Below, one piece after another: positions 47,744 to 57,819 of a stretch of 64,000 nt of DNA (its first letter is position 1; each line of letters begins with the position of its first letter). The notes beneath the pieces were generated by a model, which made no database searches, was not told where the DNA came from, and saw only the letters and a list, made by a program, of their open reading frames with translations. A program made the position numbers and the translations under genes. Source of the DNA: Planctomycetota bacterium. GTDB taxonomy: Bacteria > Planctomycetota > Planctomycetia > Pirellulales > Pirellulaceae. The stretch lies in NCBI GenBank assembly GCA_963204915.1, contig CAUJHS010000018.1, forward strand, positions 62,001 to 126,000, written 5' to 3'.

Positions 47744-48184
47744 ATGAAGATCGCTCTTGGCTCAGATCACGCAGGGTATCGGTACAAGGAAGCAATTCGA
47801 CGCCGCTTGGAAGAGTTGGGCCACGTGGTCGAGGATTTCGGGACCGACTCGGAGGTTCAGGTCGATTACCCCGACTTTATTGGCCCTGCCGCCGCTGCCG
47901 TGGCCCGCGGACAATGCGAGCGCGGTATCGTGCTGGGCGGTTCCGGAAATGGCGAGGCGATTGCCGCCAACCGCTATCGCGGGGTCCGCTGCGCATTGTG
48001 TTGGAATGTTGAAACGGCGCGTCTGGCGCGACTACACAATGATGCGAATATGATCTCGCTGGGGCAGCGCATGATGGACGAAGCCACCGCGCTCGCGATT
48101 GTCGAAACCTGGCTCACGGCGCCCTTTGAAGGCGGCCGCCACGAACGCCGCATTCGTAAACTGGATGAACTGGGGAACGCATGA
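47744..48184 (+). CDS. rpiB: Ribose-5-phosphate isomerase B
   Basis: This 146-residue enzyme interconverts ribose-5-phosphate and ribulose-5-phosphate. The ATG at 47744 starts MKIALGSDHAGYRYKEAI. The active-site loop reads GGSGNGEAIAANRYRGVRCAL, shown here in part, so the catalytic cysteine of the E. coli enzyme is absent and the catalytic base should be Glu as in mycobacterial RpiB. NDANMISLGQRMMDEATAL and a C-terminal F-E-G-G-R-H segment complete the family. Confidence 0.93.
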   Translation: MKIALGSDHAGYRYKEAIRRRLEELGHVVEDFGTDSEVQVDYPDFIGPAAAAVARGQCERGIVLGGSGNGEAIAANRYRGVRCALCWNVETARLARLHNDANMISLGQRMMDEATALAIVETWLTAPFEGGRHERRIRKLDELGNA

Positions 48185-48214
48185 TGCGCTTGGTGCGATC
48201 GCGCTCCGCCGCCT

Positions 48215-49783
48215 CTATTCTTGGCCAGTTTCCTCGTTGAACGCTTTGAGCAGCTTGCGGCCTTTATAGATGCAGTACATTTCGACCGGGCCCAGCGGTC
48301 GAGGACGTGGCGCCGCAGGACGCCAGTCCAACGTTTGAGCATCGGTCACTGCGTAACCGGGCACGCCGTCGCGCGTGGCGTGGGCGATTAAGACTCGATC
48401 TTCAAAGAAGAACCCCAGCCGGAGCGGTTCGACGTTGGTATAGCCCGCGTCGCGCAGGCGGCGCACGAGCCGTTCCGCCTCGAATTGCGCGGAGCCGGTC
48501 AGATCTCGCGCTTCCACTTCGTAAATGTCTTCATGCTCGGCCTGCCAACCGGCGTACGCGGCATAAATGTCATCCGGCGGCAAGTCGCCCAGATCGGCGG
48601 TCATCGCATGGACCATAGGACCGACAATTCCCACATTGGCGTACGCTGCTTCGCCCAAGCGGTATTCAAAGTGAAACAGAAAACACGCGACGGGGTCGTC
48701 ATACCCTGGCCAATACTGCGTACGCTGGTCGATCAATTCACATTGGCCGGGCGGCAAACCCATCTGGGTTGGATCGCTTAACCAGGAAACCAACTCGGCC
48801 TCGGCCCGCGCTGGCGCGTTGCGAAAGCGTTCCTCCACCTGATCGAGCACCCCGAGTTCTTCGGCGTAAGCTAAGACGCGCAGCCTGGCCACGGGCTCCG
48901 CCGCCAACGCCAACAGCGCTTCTTGCCCGGCTTTCTCTCCTAACTTGGCAAGAGCGTAGGCGGCCTCGGTGCGAATTCTCCGATGAGGCAACTCCATCGC
49001 CTGGTACAACTTGCCCACATGCGACGGATCGCCAATCAGGGCCAGCGCATCGCATAACGACACCGCCAGCGAAACGCCTTCATTCACGCGGCGGTGCGTC
49101 GCCTCAACCTCCGCAGGCTCCGGAGGTTGTTCTTCGATGCGACCAAGCGACTGCGACAAATCGCCCAGCAACTGCGCCAAGCGACCGCTTTGCGCGGTCG
49201 CCGGATGCGCCGCAACGCGTCGTTCGCGCGTCAGAAAGTTCGTTAAATCGAGAATGGGGGCCGCAAGCGGCAAATGCGCCAGGGCGTCTAATAGGCGTGG
49301 AAAAAGCGCTTCGGGCGCGTAGTCGCGGAATTGGAATAACGGCGTCAGGAACATTTGCGGCGCCGCCGGGGGATCGCTGGCGGCCAGCTCGGCCAAGGCT
49401 TGCAAGTCTTCCGCGCCGTGCGCCACGGCAAGCAAGGTAAGCAGTTCATGCCGAGCATGGCTACCGGGCCCCCATTGCCGGTACAACGTCACCATGCGAT
49501 CGCGCAAGGTTGAGGACAACGCAGCGCCGTCGCGTTGCATTTGTCGGCGAAACCCGTGCGACAACTGCGCTAGAACGGCGGCTTGCAGCGCCTCAGCCGT
49601 AGAATGCGGCGCTGGCGTTGGTTGTTCGAGCCAGGCGATGAGCAACCACTCCAACTCCTGACGCGTTGCTTCCTTTAACCATGCATGGCGACGCAAACAA
49701 CTTGCCGCTTCACGTGGGCCTGCAAGCGCGGCGCTAGGCATCTCGCGCAAGAGCGCATCGACACGATCACGCATCTCGATCAC
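48215..49783 (-). CDS. HEAT-repeat protein
   Basis: This 522-residue protein begins at ATG 49783 or 49774. The first 330 residues contain alpha-helical repeats with HEAT-like rhythm (LPHRRIRTEAAYALAKLGEKAGQEALLALA is the clearest, in pieces). The C-terminal 190 residues form a different domain (LIDQRTQYWPGYDDPVACFLFHFEYRLG, then NVGIVGPMVHAMTADL), which I do not recognise but appears intact. No signal peptide. It converges on rpiB with a 30-bp gap. HEAT repeats usually act as protein-binding scaffolds. Confidence 0.8.
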   Translation of the reverse strand: MIEMRDRVDALLREMPSAALAGPREAASCLRRHAWLKEATRQELEWLLIAWLEQPTPAPHSTAEALQAAVLAQLSHGFRRQMQRDGAALSSTLRDRMVTLYRQWGPGSHARHELLTLLAVAHGAEDLQALAELAASDPPAAPQMFLTPLFQFRDYAPEALFPRLLDALAHLPLAAPILDLTNFLTRERRVAAHPATAQSGRLAQLLGDLSQSLGRIEEQPPEPAEVEATHRRVNEGVSLAVSLCDALALIGDPSHVGKLYQAMELPHRRIRTEAAYALAKLGEKAGQEALLALAAEPVARLRVLAYAEELGVLDQVEERFRNAPARAEAELVSWLSDPTQMGLPPGQCELIDQRTQYWPGYDDPVACFLFHFEYRLGEAAYANVGIVGPMVHAMTADLGDLPPDDIYAAYAGWQAEHEDIYEVEARDLTGSAQFEAERLVRRLRDAGYTNVEPLRLGFFFEDRVLIAHATRDGVPGYAVTDAQTLDWRPAAPRPRPLGPVEMYCIYKGRKLLKAFNEETGQE

Positions 49784-50176
49784 TTTCCGTCGCGCCGCGC
49801 GGCGCTAAAGTAGCCTTGAAAAAAAACGAATCGCAAGTATTCTAAACACATGCAAGCAACCTGAAGGCTTTGATCGTTCCACGATGCATGCCTGGGGTTG
49901 GGTGGTCCATGTCAAGCAATCGCAGCTGAGACATGTCCAACCCGCACGCTCGACAGCTTGGCGTTACGCCAGGTCGAACGGACGGACGTACTTGGGATGC
50001 TTGCTGCGAGGCTTCGTGCTTCGCATCACGGCGGCTTCCCGGTAAGGAATGCTGCCGTTTTTCATGCGCGGGGTCGTTAGAACGAGTTTGTCCTTCTTCC
50101 CTCGCGCGTCGCGCCGTTTGCGTGATGGGGCCAAGCCAGGCGGTTGCCGCAGAGAAACGCGCCGTAACCGAGCGTG
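49784..50176. other. 393-bp intergenic stretch without a recognised gene
   Basis: Short open frames are present on both strands but none has a ribosome-binding site or a family pattern. There is no T-tracted hairpin. An A-run (AAAAAAAA near 49817) precedes the HEAT gene start on its strand. Confidence 0.5.
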
Positions 50177-50569
50177 CTAATAACCCAGCTCTTCCAACTC
50201 CTCTTCATCGAAGCCGTGCAAGTGGCCTAACTCATGCAGGATGGTAATGCGGATCTGCCGCCGCAACTCTTTTTCATCAACCACGCCTCGACGATGCGAG
50301 GCGAGATTCAGCACTCCTTCACGAAAGACGTGAATCACGTCGGACAGCGTACCGGAATGCTCGATGCTGCGTTGCGTGAGAGGAATGCCGGTATACAGGC
50401 CGCACAAATCGCCCCGATGGCGAATGCCCATCTGTCGCATGATTTGCATCGAAGGATAATCTTCCACAATCAGCGGCGTTTCCTCCAAGAGCTGATGCAC
50501 CATGGGAGGCAACTCGGCAAGCACCGCTTCTAAGTGGGCGTCAAAAAAATCGCGAAGCTTTGGATCCAT
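50177..50569 (-). CDS. Zincin-like metallopeptidase family protein (DUF1025/MPN-type)
   Basis: This protein is 130 residues from ATG 50569 (MDPKLRDFFDAHLEAV). The zinc-protease motif is HELGHLHGFDEEELEELGY: HExxH with a third ligand pattern characteristic of the small minimal metallopeptidases next to the HxxG-type gluzincins. LCGLYTGIPLTQRS and IRITILHELGHL are further family words. Such proteins are very small and probably cytoplasmic. The frame is open further 5' but overlaps the dehydrogenase gene. Confidence 0.88.
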   Translation of the reverse strand: MDPKLRDFFDAHLEAVLAELPPMVHQLLEETPLIVEDYPSMQIMRQMGIRHRGDLCGLYTGIPLTQRSIEHSGTLSDVIHVFREGVLNLASHRRGVVDEKELRRQIRITILHELGHLHGFDEEELEELGY

Positions 50570-50651
50570 CAACAAACAAACTCCCACGGTACGCCAGCGA
50601 CGCGCGCTCCCCACGTTGCGACGGTGAACCAACGTCGACGTTTTCGTGTCG

Positions 50652-51635
50652 TTACCAACGCCATTTCTCACGAACGGCGGGATTCACCACGCAACGCTCC
50701 GGCCACCGGCCTTCATACAAATCGACCACGCACTGGGCGGCCAACAAACCCATGCCGTCGAGCGACTCATGATCGAGCCCGCCCATGTGCGTGCAAAGCA
50801 GCACGTTGTCAAACGCCATTAACGGATGGTTTCGCGGCAACGGTTCGGTGCGGAATACATCGAGCCCCGCCCCCAGCAACCGCCCTGAAGCCAGCACGGC
50901 GCTGAGCGCGTCTTCGTCGACCAGCCCGCCCCGCGAGGTGTTCAGGAAAATCGCCCCTGGTTTCATTTGGGCGAAAGTCTGGGCGTTCATTAAATTTTCG
51001 GTCTCAGGCGTGCAGGGAAGATGCAAGCTCACCACGTCGGCGGCGGAGAGCAACTCTTCCAACGTTACCAGCCTTACGTCATTCTTCGCACAATAGTCAG
51101 CGTCGGCAAGCGGATCGTGTGCGATCACATGCATGCCCAGCCCGCGAGCGCGCGGAACCACCGCCCGGCCGATGCGTCCCAGTCCCAGCAAACCCAGCGT
51201 TTTGCCGGCCAGGCGCGGCAGGGGTTGTCGTGTCCAGACGCCTTGGCGCACCTCACGATCGCGCTGCACGATGCCGCGAGAAACGCCCAACATCATCGCA
51301 ATCGTATGTTCTGCGACCGACTCTTCCAGCACGCCGGGCGTGATCGTGACGGCAATGCCCAGGTCGGTCGCCGCGGGAATATCAATCGCATCGAAACCGA
51401 CGCCCATACGCGCGATGACGCGCAGTTCCGATTGAGCCAGAACCTCGCGCGTCATGCGCTCGGTGCTGGCCAGCATCGCCTGGCAGCCTTGCAGTTGTTC
51501 GATCATGACCGCGGACTGGAACGTGTCGGCGTCCTTGGGCGGATATTTCACCTCGAATCCATGTTGGTGAAGTTGCTCTGAGTACGGCCCCGGCACGTTA
51601 CGAATCACCGTCGGAGTCACAAGCACGCGCGGCAT
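50652..51635 (-). CDS. Phosphoglycerate dehydrogenase-like hydroxyacid dehydrogenase
   Basis: This 327-residue NAD-dependent enzyme shows [30 protein letters not shown], the Rossmann motif [27 protein letters not shown] and the catalytic His region [10 protein letters not shown]. It is of the two-domain SerA/LdhA superfamily without a C-terminal ACT domain. The substrate may be phosphoglycerate or another 2-hydroxy acid. It lies 82 bp before the metallopeptidase gene on the same strand and is divergent from the CoA-transferase gene. Confidence 0.9.
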   Translation of the reverse strand: MPRVLVTPTVIRNVPGPYSEQLHQHGFEVKYPPKDADTFQSAVMIEQLQGCQAMLASTERMTREVLAQSELRVIARMGVGFDAIDIPAATDLGIAVTITPGVLEESVAEHTIAMMLGVSRGIVQRDREVRQGVWTRQPLPRLAGKTLGLLGLGRIGRAVVPRARGLGMHVIAHDPLADADYCAKNDVRLVTLEELLSAADVVSLHLPCTPETENLMNAQTFAQMKPGAIFLNTSRGGLVDEDALSAVLASGRLLGAGLDVFRTEPLPRNHPLMAFDNVLLCTHMGGLDHESLDGMGLLAAQCVVDLYEGRWPERCVVNPAVREKWRW

Positions 51636-51873
51636 GGCATCAGGCGGGACAAAAGGAGGTTGGCCCGTGGCTTGGAATAACGCTATTCCAGCGGGCAGGA
51701 GTGAGCCGATTCTAGCACTCGCCCCAAAAATGCTCTACCTAGGGAGATGCGAAGTTCCTTCGCGCTCTCGCGAGCAACGCTCAGCTCAAGTAGAACTGGA
51801 TGGCTTGCCCCGGCAGCCGCGCCATGAACAGAATCGACGAACGCCCAATGAAATTTTCTCTCGGAATCACAGC

Positions 51874-53406
51874 ATGTCGCGCGCATTGAGCAAAGTGTGC
51901 AGCCCCGCCGAAGCGGTCGCCTTGATTGAGGACGGCAGCACGGTCGCCGTGGGCGGGTTCGTCGGCGCGGCGCATCCCGAAGCGCTGACAGCGGCGCTCG
52001 AGCAACGCTTTATCGAAACGAACCACCCGCGCGACTTGACGCTGCTGTATGCGGCCGGACAGGGCGACGGCCGACATCGCGGACTGAACCACCTGGCGCA
52101 CGAAGGACTTGTGCGGCGCGTCGTGGGCGGACATTGGGGACTGGCCCCGGGGCTCGGTCGGCTGGCCATCGAAGGACGCATCGAAGCGTACAACTTTCCC
52201 CAAGGGGTCATCTGTCAACTCCTGCGCGACATCGCCGCCGGTCGACCGGGGTGCATTACGCATGTCGGTTTGGAAACGTACGTCGATCCGTTGTATGGCG
52301 GAGGCCGACTCAATGCGCGCACTCCGCCAGGTTTGGTCGAACGCATTTCGCTCGGCGGGCGCGAATGGCTTTGGTACAAAGCCCTGCCGGTGGACGTGAG
52401 CCTGATTCGCGGCACCGCCGCCGATCCCTGGGGCAATCTGACCATGGATGAAGAGGCGTTCATCGGCGAAATTTTGCCGCTAGCGCAAGCCGCCAAGAAC
52501 GGCGGAGGATTGGTGATTGCTCAAGTGAAACGGTTGCTCGACGCGCCGCTTCCTCCGCAACAGGTTCGTGTGCCAGGAATCTTGATCGATCGCATTGTGG
52601 TGGCCGAACCCCATTTGCATGAGCAAACGTTTCTCGAATCGTTCAATCCGGCGTACTGTGAACCGGCGCTGACCGAACAACCCGCATTGCCGCCGCCGAT
52701 GCCGCCGGGCGTACGACGCATCATTGCCTCCCGTGCGTGTGATGAACTACGACCGGGCGCTATCGTCAACTTGGGCATTGGCATGCCGGAAGGTGTCGCC
52801 CGCATTGCCGCCGAACGCGGATTGCTTCAACAAGTGACGCTCACGGTCGAAAGCGGGCCTATTGGCGGAATGCCAGCGGGAGGGCTCAGTTTCGGCGCGG
52901 CGGTGCATCCGCAGGCGATCGTCGATCAGCCGTCGCAGTTCGACTTTTACGATGGCGGCGGGCTCGACTTTGCAGCGCTGGGGGCCGCGCAGATCGACGC
53001 GGCCGGCAATGTGAATGTTTCAAAGTTTGGCGCCCGTCTGGCCGGTGTGGGCGGATTTGTGAACATTTCGCAAAGCGCCCGCCGGTTGGTGTTTTGCGGC
53101 TCCTTCACCTCCGGCGATTTGGAAGTATCTCTCGAGAACGGCGCCTTACGAATCGTGCGCGAAGGCCAGGTGCGCAAGTTCGTGGCGGAGATCGAACAAC
53201 TTTGTTTCAATGCGGCGCGCGCCCGGCGGCATGGTCAGCATGTGCTTTACGTGACCGAACGAGCCGTGTTCCAAGCCTCGGCGGAAGGTTTGGAGTTAAT
53301 CGAGATCGCCCCCGGCGTGAACCTGGAGCGCGATGTGCTGGCGCAAATGGACTTTCGCCCCGTGATCAAACAGGTCCAACTGATGGCGCCGCATGTTTTC
53401 GCGTGA
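51874..53406 (+). CDS. Acyl-CoA:acetate/3-ketoacid CoA-transferase
   Basis: This 510-residue protein starts at ATG 51874; the frame extends upstream without a family match. It carries both CoA-transferase halves in one chain, as in propionate CoA-transferase and YdiF. The first half has [20 protein letters not shown] and the second [15 protein letters not shown]. The CoA-thioester glutamate is E326 in [24 protein letters not shown] and NISQSARRL lie in the second half. It should move CoA between short-chain acids or ketoacids. Confidence 0.9.
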   Translation: MSRALSKVCSPAEAVALIEDGSTVAVGGFVGAAHPEALTAALEQRFIETNHPRDLTLLYAAGQGDGRHRGLNHLAHEGLVRRVVGGHWGLAPGLGRLAIEGRIEAYNFPQGVICQLLRDIAAGRPGCITHVGLETYVDPLYGGGRLNARTPPGLVERISLGGREWLWYKALPVDVSLIRGTAADPWGNLTMDEEAFIGEILPLAQAAKNGGGLVIAQVKRLLDAPLPPQQVRVPGILIDRIVVAEPHLHEQTFLESFNPAYCEPALTEQPALPPPMPPGVRRIIASRACDELRPGAIVNLGIGMPEGVARIAAERGLLQQVTLTVESGPIGGMPAGGLSFGAAVHPQAIVDQPSQFDFYDGGGLDFAALGAAQIDAAGNVNVSKFGARLAGVGGFVNISQSARRLVFCGSFTSGDLEVSLENGALRIVREGQVRKFVAEIEQLCFNAARARRHGQHVLYVTERAVFQASAEGLELIEIAPGVNLERDVLAQMDFRPVIKQVQLMAPHVFA

Positions 53407-53429
53407 TGTGCGGCGGTTCATCCGGCGTG

Positions 53430-54800
53430 CTATTTAAGCCGCACCTCGACACTCGCCCGATGCGCCGTCAGACCTTCTTTATCAGCCAGACGTTGCACGT
53501 GAACGGCGTCACGACGAAGCGCGGCTTCGTCATACGCAATCACGCTGCCGGCACGGAGGAAATCGTTTGCACTTAAGCCTGCCGCCCAGCGCGCCGTTCC
53601 GCCCGTGGGCAGCACATGCGAAGGTCCCGCCACGTAATCGCCCAGCGCCACAGGCGAATAGTTGCCCAAAAAGATGGCGCCGGCGTGAGGCAAACTGTCC
53701 AACAATCGTTCAGCGCCGTCGATCGCGACGTGGAGATGCTCAGGGGCGATCAAGTTCGTCACCTCGCAGGCTTGGCGCTCGTCCCGCACCAGAATTAACG
53801 CCCCAAACGACGCGAGGCTTTGCAACGTCAACTCGCTTCGGGAAAGCGCCGCCGCCTGACGCTGCAACTCTTGCGCGGTTGCTTCCAGCGTGGCCTCGCT
53901 CCACGTGACCAAAATGCTTGCCCCCGGGGCGTGTTCGGCTTGGGCCAGAAGATCGGCTGCGGTGAAGTCGGCGCGGGTCGTCTCGTTGGCAATGACCACG
54001 ACTTCGCTGGGCCCGGCGATCGAATCGATATCGACCTCTCCGTACACATGCTTTTTGGCGAGCGCCACAAACAAGTTGCCAGGGCCGACAATCTTGTCGA
54101 CCTTGGGCAAACCCTCAACTCCATAGGCTAGCGCCGCCACGCCTTGCGCGCCGCCCACGCGGTACACCTCATGTACGCCAAGCTCAAAACAGGTGGCGAG
54201 CATGTCAGGATTGTTAGCGCCAAACGCCGTAGGAGGGGCGACCACCGCCAGTTCCTTCACTCCGGCCGCTTGCGCAGGAACGGCGGTCATCAAAACCGTG
54301 GAAGGATAGGCCGCGGCACCGCCAGGAACGCACAGGCCCGCCCGTTCGAGGGGAACGTAACGCTGTCGCAAAACAACGCCGGGCCGTTGCACTTTGACGT
54401 TCTGATGGAGAATCGCGCGCTGAAACTCCAGAATGTTGTCGCGCACCTGACGGATGGTGGCCAGAAAATTCGGATCGGCCGCCCGGTGCGCCTTCTCCAT
54501 GTCGGCCAAGGGTACGCGGAGTGTCTGGGGGGTCAGTTCGGCCTTGTCCAGTTTCCGCGAGTATTCCAACACCGCGTTGATGCCGCGCGTTTGCACGTCG
54601 GCGCAAATTTTGGCCACCACCTGTTGAGGGGAAAGCGGTTCGCCAAACACCTCGACGGTGCGGCGTCGGCCCGCTTCGCTCACGATGTCGCCTCGCGGGC
54701 TCAGCCGCGCTCGCAAATTGTCCAGCAGGGGGCGCACGTCATCGCGTCGCGCATCGATCCGGAGAATATTCAAACCAGTTTCGGACATCAGGATTCCCAT
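53430..54800 (-). CDS. hisD: Histidinol dehydrogenase
   Basis: This 456-residue zinc enzyme catalyses the last two steps of histidine synthesis. Recognisable segments are LCVPGGAAAYPSTVLM, VGGAQGVAALAYG, KIVGPGNLFVA, GEVDIDSIAGPSEV, LLAQAEHAPGAS with the catalytic Glu-His pair, and GPSHVLPTGGTARWAAGLS. The start is ATG 54800 or ATG 54788. No other his gene is next to it, so the pathway is dispersed in this genome. Confidence 0.97.
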   Translation of the reverse strand: MGILMSETGLNILRIDARRDDVRPLLDNLRARLSPRGDIVSEAGRRRTVEVFGEPLSPQQVVAKICADVQTRGINAVLEYSRKLDKAELTPQTLRVPLADMEKAHRAADPNFLATIRQVRDNILEFQRAILHQNVKVQRPGVVLRQRYVPLERAGLCVPGGAAAYPSTVLMTAVPAQAAGVKELAVVAPPTAFGANNPDMLATCFELGVHEVYRVGGAQGVAALAYGVEGLPKVDKIVGPGNLFVALAKKHVYGEVDIDSIAGPSEVVVIANETTRADFTAADLLAQAEHAPGASILVTWSEATLEATAQELQRQAAALSRSELTLQSLASFGALILVRDERQACEVTNLIAPEHLHVAIDGAERLLDSLPHAGAIFLGNYSPVALGDYVAGPSHVLPTGGTARWAAGLSANDFLRAGSVIAYDEAALRRDAVHVQRLADKEGLTAHRASVEVRLK

Positions 54801-54831
54801 TCATTAGATGGCGCGGGCGAATGTACTACTT

Positions 54832-55434
54832 TTACCTTCCAGCGCCTTCGTGATAAATGACCACCAGAAACGCTATAGCGTCTTCGGGGCCTAAGTTCTC
54901 GATGGAGTGAGCCACGTCGGCCGGGTAATGGGCGGAGTCCCCCTCACGGAGTTCACACTTTTCGCCACCGGAATTTACACGCACGGCGCCCCGGCGAACC
55001 GTCAACACCTCACGGGCTCCCCGATAGTGGGGAGCGCTGGAAAGCGTGCCTTGCCCATGAAGCGTAAGTTCATACACCTCAACATCTTTCTCCAAATGCA
55101 GCGGTGAAAGGGTGCGAATGCGGCACACGTCGTCATCGCGGAACAGGTAAGCGCTGTCATCGTGGCGCACTACGTCGATCTTGGGCTGAGGCGTGGGAAA
55201 GTCCGTCAGTTCGCCGAGAGTCATTCCAAACGCTTGCGCAATGCGATACGCAACGGCCAAAGTGGGGTTCGCCTCGCCTCGTTCGATCTGGCTCAACATC
55301 GAGCGACTAACGCCGCTAATCGACGCAAGTTGTTGCAGCGTCCAGTCTTTCTTCTTTCGCATCTCGCGGACACGCTCGCACACATACTGATGCAATGGTT
55401 CGACCGTCCCATTTTCGCCTTCGAGTTGGCTCAT
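54832..55434 (-). CDS. HTH-XRE regulator with cupin domain
   Basis: This protein is 200 residues from ATG 55434. An XRE-type helix-turn-helix covers about residues 15-75 (LQQLASISGVSRSMLSQIERG is the recognition part). A cupin sensor domain follows at about 105-195 (HYRGAREVLTVRRGAVRVNSG, then EGDSAHYPADVAHSIENLG). This class usually regulates amino-acid, polyamine or sugar catabolism. It is divergent from tdh-kbl across a 160-bp spacer, so I infer that it controls threonine degradation, with threonine, glycine or a derivative as ligand. Confidence 0.92.
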   Translation of the reverse strand: MSQLEGENGTVEPLHQYVCERVREMRKKKDWTLQQLASISGVSRSMLSQIERGEANPTLAVAYRIAQAFGMTLGELTDFPTPQPKIDVVRHDDSAYLFRDDDVCRIRTLSPLHLEKDVEVYELTLHGQGTLSSAPHYRGAREVLTVRRGAVRVNSGGEKCELREGDSAHYPADVAHSIENLGPEDAIAFLVVIYHEGAGR

Positions 55435-55486
55435 AAGTTTCAATCAGGTTTAGCCGACCGATTTTCCGAAATATTGAACAACAATC

Positions 55487-55532
55487 TTGTAAATTGGAAA
55501 TTGCTTGTGTATCATAGTGGAAATCACTTCCA
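55487..55532 (+). promoter_or_regulatory. tdh promoter with adjacent TGGAA-TTCCA palindrome
   Basis: TTGTAA (55487-55492), a 17-bp spacer and TATCAT (55510-55515) form a good promoter for tdh. Just downstream is the palindrome TGGAAATCACTTCCA (55518-55532), and TGGAAAT is repeated at 55495-55501 and 55518-55524, 23 bp apart. The spacing fits two binding sites for the divergent HTH-cupin regulator. Confidence 0.5.
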
Positions 55533-55594
55533 GAATAACAGAAACGCACAGACTTGGCGAGCGATTCGCTCTCAGTCTTTTGCGGAGACGAACC

Positions 55595-56695
55595 ATGCTT
55601 GCACTTAAAAAGCTGTACGATCGACCGGGTTTGTGGTGGACGAACGATACGCCAATTCCGGTGATTGGTGCGCGTGAAGTCTTAGTGGCCGTGACCCATG
55701 CGGGCATTTGCGGGACCGATCGCCACATTTATGAGTGGGACGCCTGGAGCCGTAGCCGCGTTCGCGTCGGAGTAACCACGGGACACGAGTTTGTCGGACG
55801 TGTGGTGCAAACTGGCGATGCAGTTTCGCGCGTTCGCGTGGGTCAGCGCGTCAGTGCCGAGGGGCACGTGGGGTGCGGTCAATGCCGGCCTTGTCGCACC
55901 GGAAACGGTCATATCTGCCAAGACGTGAAGATTCTCGGCATTGATCGCGACGGCTGTTTCGCCCAGTACGTGGCTGTACCGGAAGAAAACATTTGGCCGA
56001 TCGACGCGCGCATTCCGGATCATGTCGCCGCGGTGTTCGATCCGCTCGGCAACGCCATGCACACCGTGATGGCGGCCGGCGTCAGCGGCAAGAGCGTCCT
56101 CATTACCGGGGTTGGCATTATCGGCCTGATGGCGGTGACCATCGCCCGAGCGGCCGGCGCGGCGCGGATCTTTGTGTCGGATGTTGATCGTCGACGCTTG
56201 GACATCGCGCGTCGCCTCGGCGCCGACGAAGCGTACCACGCCAGCGAGGAAGATTGGACGGACCGAGTTCGCCGGGCCACACACCACCGCGGCGCCGACG
56301 TGCTGCTCGAAATGAGCGGAAATCCTCGGGCCATTCAGCAAGGTTTTGCCGCGCTGGCGGGCGGCGGCGTGGCGGCGCTGCTGGGATTGCCCTCGGACCG
56401 TGTTTCACTGGACCTGGCGAACGATATAATCTTCAAGGGCGCTACGGTCCTGGGAATCAACGGGCGGCGCATGTTTGACACCTGGTATCAGGTGGAAGAT
56501 TTTGTACTCTCGGGACGAATTGACTTAGGGCCCATCATTACCCACCAACTCCCGCTCGACGAGTTTGAGCAGGGCTTTCATTTGATGCAGTCAGGCGATG
56601 CAATTAAAGTCGTCCTGGCGGTTCCGCAAGAGAATCCCATCCCATGCCCAACGCCCGCTTCGACGATCGCTGCCGTGAGTTGCTCACTACTTTAG
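55595..56695 (+). CDS. tdh: L-threonine 3-dehydrogenase
   Basis: This 366-residue zinc enzyme oxidises threonine to 2-amino-3-ketobutyrate. ATG 55595 starts MLALKKLYDRPGLWW. Catalytic zinc ligands sit in GICGTDRHIYEWD and GHEFVGRVV; structural zinc cysteines in GHVGCGQCRPC. The nucleotide site is GVGIIGLMA, and GINGRRMFDTWY with ITHQLPLDEFEQGF mark TDH. The family usually ends near IKVVLAV; about 16 extra residues continue over the kbl start, a 52-bp overlap. Confidence 0.95.
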   Translation: MLALKKLYDRPGLWWTNDTPIPVIGAREVLVAVTHAGICGTDRHIYEWDAWSRSRVRVGVTTGHEFVGRVVQTGDAVSRVRVGQRVSAEGHVGCGQCRPCRTGNGHICQDVKILGIDRDGCFAQYVAVPEENIWPIDARIPDHVAAVFDPLGNAMHTVMAAGVSGKSVLITGVGIIGLMAVTIARAAGAARIFVSDVDRRRLDIARRLGADEAYHASEEDWTDRVRRATHHRGADVLLEMSGNPRAIQQGFAALAGGGVAALLGLPSDRVSLDLANDIIFKGATVLGINGRRMFDTWYQVEDFVLSGRIDLGPIITHQLPLDEFEQGFHLMQSGDAIKVVLAVPQENPIPCPTPASTIAAVSCSLL

Positions 56696-57819
56696 AAGAA
56701 ACGCGGCAGAAGAAGCGGTTCTTGCACGTCGCCGGCCCCATGGGGCCGACCGTATTTGTGCGGGGAGTGGGCGAGGTGATCGTGCTGTGCTCCAACAACT
56801 ATTTGGGGCTGGCTGATCATCCCGAGGTGATTCGCGCCGGAATCGAAGGATTGGAGCGCTACGGGGCGGGCACGGCGTCGGTTCGCTTCATCTGCGGCTC
56901 GCTCGTCTGTCATCGCGAGTTGGAAGAAACCATCGCCTGGTTCGTAGGAACGGAAAACTCGCTCAGCTATGTCAGTTGTTGGAACGCCAACGAAGCGGTC
57001 TTCCCCACGTTGTGCGGCCCGGACGATGTAATCCTCTCCGACGAACTGAATCACGCCAGCATCATCGACAGTTGCCGACTCGCCGGCCGCATTACGCCCC
57101 GCAGCGTGTATAAGCATAGCGATCTGGACGACCTGGAGCGGCAACTGAAGGAGCATGTCGATAACGAATGCCGGTGGGTCGTGACCGATGGCGTGTTCAG
57201 CATGGAAGGCGACGTGTGCCGCCTCCCCGAATTGATCGACTTGTGCCGCCGGTATGAAGCTATGCTCGTGGTGGACGATTCGCACGGCGTCGGCGTCTTG
57301 GGATCCGGAGGTCGCGGAACCCCCGAACATTTCGGCTGTTTTGGCGACATCGACATTCTGACGGGCACCTTGGGCAAAGCGCTGGGGGGCGCCGCGGGCG
57401 GATACGTCGCGGCCTCGCGCCATGTGATCGAAGTCCTGGAGCAGCGGGCGCGTCCCAGCCTGTTTTCCAATGCGCTTCCCGCCACCGTGGCGTGCAGCGC
57501 GCGTCGGGCTATTGAAATTGCCGGCAGCGAGCCGCAGCGCGTCGCGAAATTGCACGAGAACGTACGCATCATTCGTGACGGCCTGACGCGGCTTGGCTTC
57601 GATTGTCATCCTTCGCCGACAGCGATCATTCCCATCATGATTGGCGACGAAGCCGACGCTATCGCCAAGAGCAATCGCCTGCTGGAGCTTGGCGTGATGG
57701 TTATTGGTTTTGGCTACCCGGTAGTGCCCAAGGGGCAAGCTCGGCTGCGCGTGCAAGTATCGGCCGCTTTGGAGCGGGAACACTTGGAGCGCGCCTTGGA
57801 CGCCTTCGCCAAGTTATGA
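56644..57819 (+). CDS. kbl: Glycine C-acetyltransferase (2-amino-3-ketobutyrate CoA ligase)
   Basis: This 391-residue PLP enzyme cleaves 2-amino-3-ketobutyrate with CoA to glycine and acetyl-CoA, completing the Tdh pathway. Landmarks are CSNNYLGLADHPEV, YGAGTASVRFICG, DELNHASIID, VVDDSHGVGVLG and the PLP lysine in GTLGKALGGAAGGY. The start ATG lies inside the 3' end of tdh, so the two are tightly coupled. It is of the alpha-oxoamine synthase family and its length matches the E. coli enzyme. Confidence 0.96.
   Translation: MPNARFDDRCRELLTTLEETRQKKRFLHVAGPMGPTVFVRGVGEVIVLCSNNYLGLADHPEVIRAGIEGLERYGAGTASVRFICGSLVCHRELEETIAWFVGTENSLSYVSCWNANEAVFPTLCGPDDVILSDELNHASIIDSCRLAGRITPRSVYKHSDLDDLERQLKEHVDNECRWVVTDGVFSMEGDVCRLPELIDLCRRYEAMLVVDDSHGVGVLGSGGRGTPEHFGCFGDIDILTGTLGKALGGAAGGYVAASRHVIEVLEQRARPSLFSNALPATVACSARRAIEIAGSEPQRVAKLHENVRIIRDGLTRLGFDCHPSPTAIIPIMIGDEADAIAKSNRLLELGVMVIGFGYPVVPKGQARLRVQVSAALEREHLERALDAFAKL

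Noticed and set aside
49898..50247. Short plus-strand open frames in the 49.8-50.2 kb spacer
   Set aside because: No ribosome-binding site or family pattern; composition matches neighbouring non-coding GC-rich sequence.
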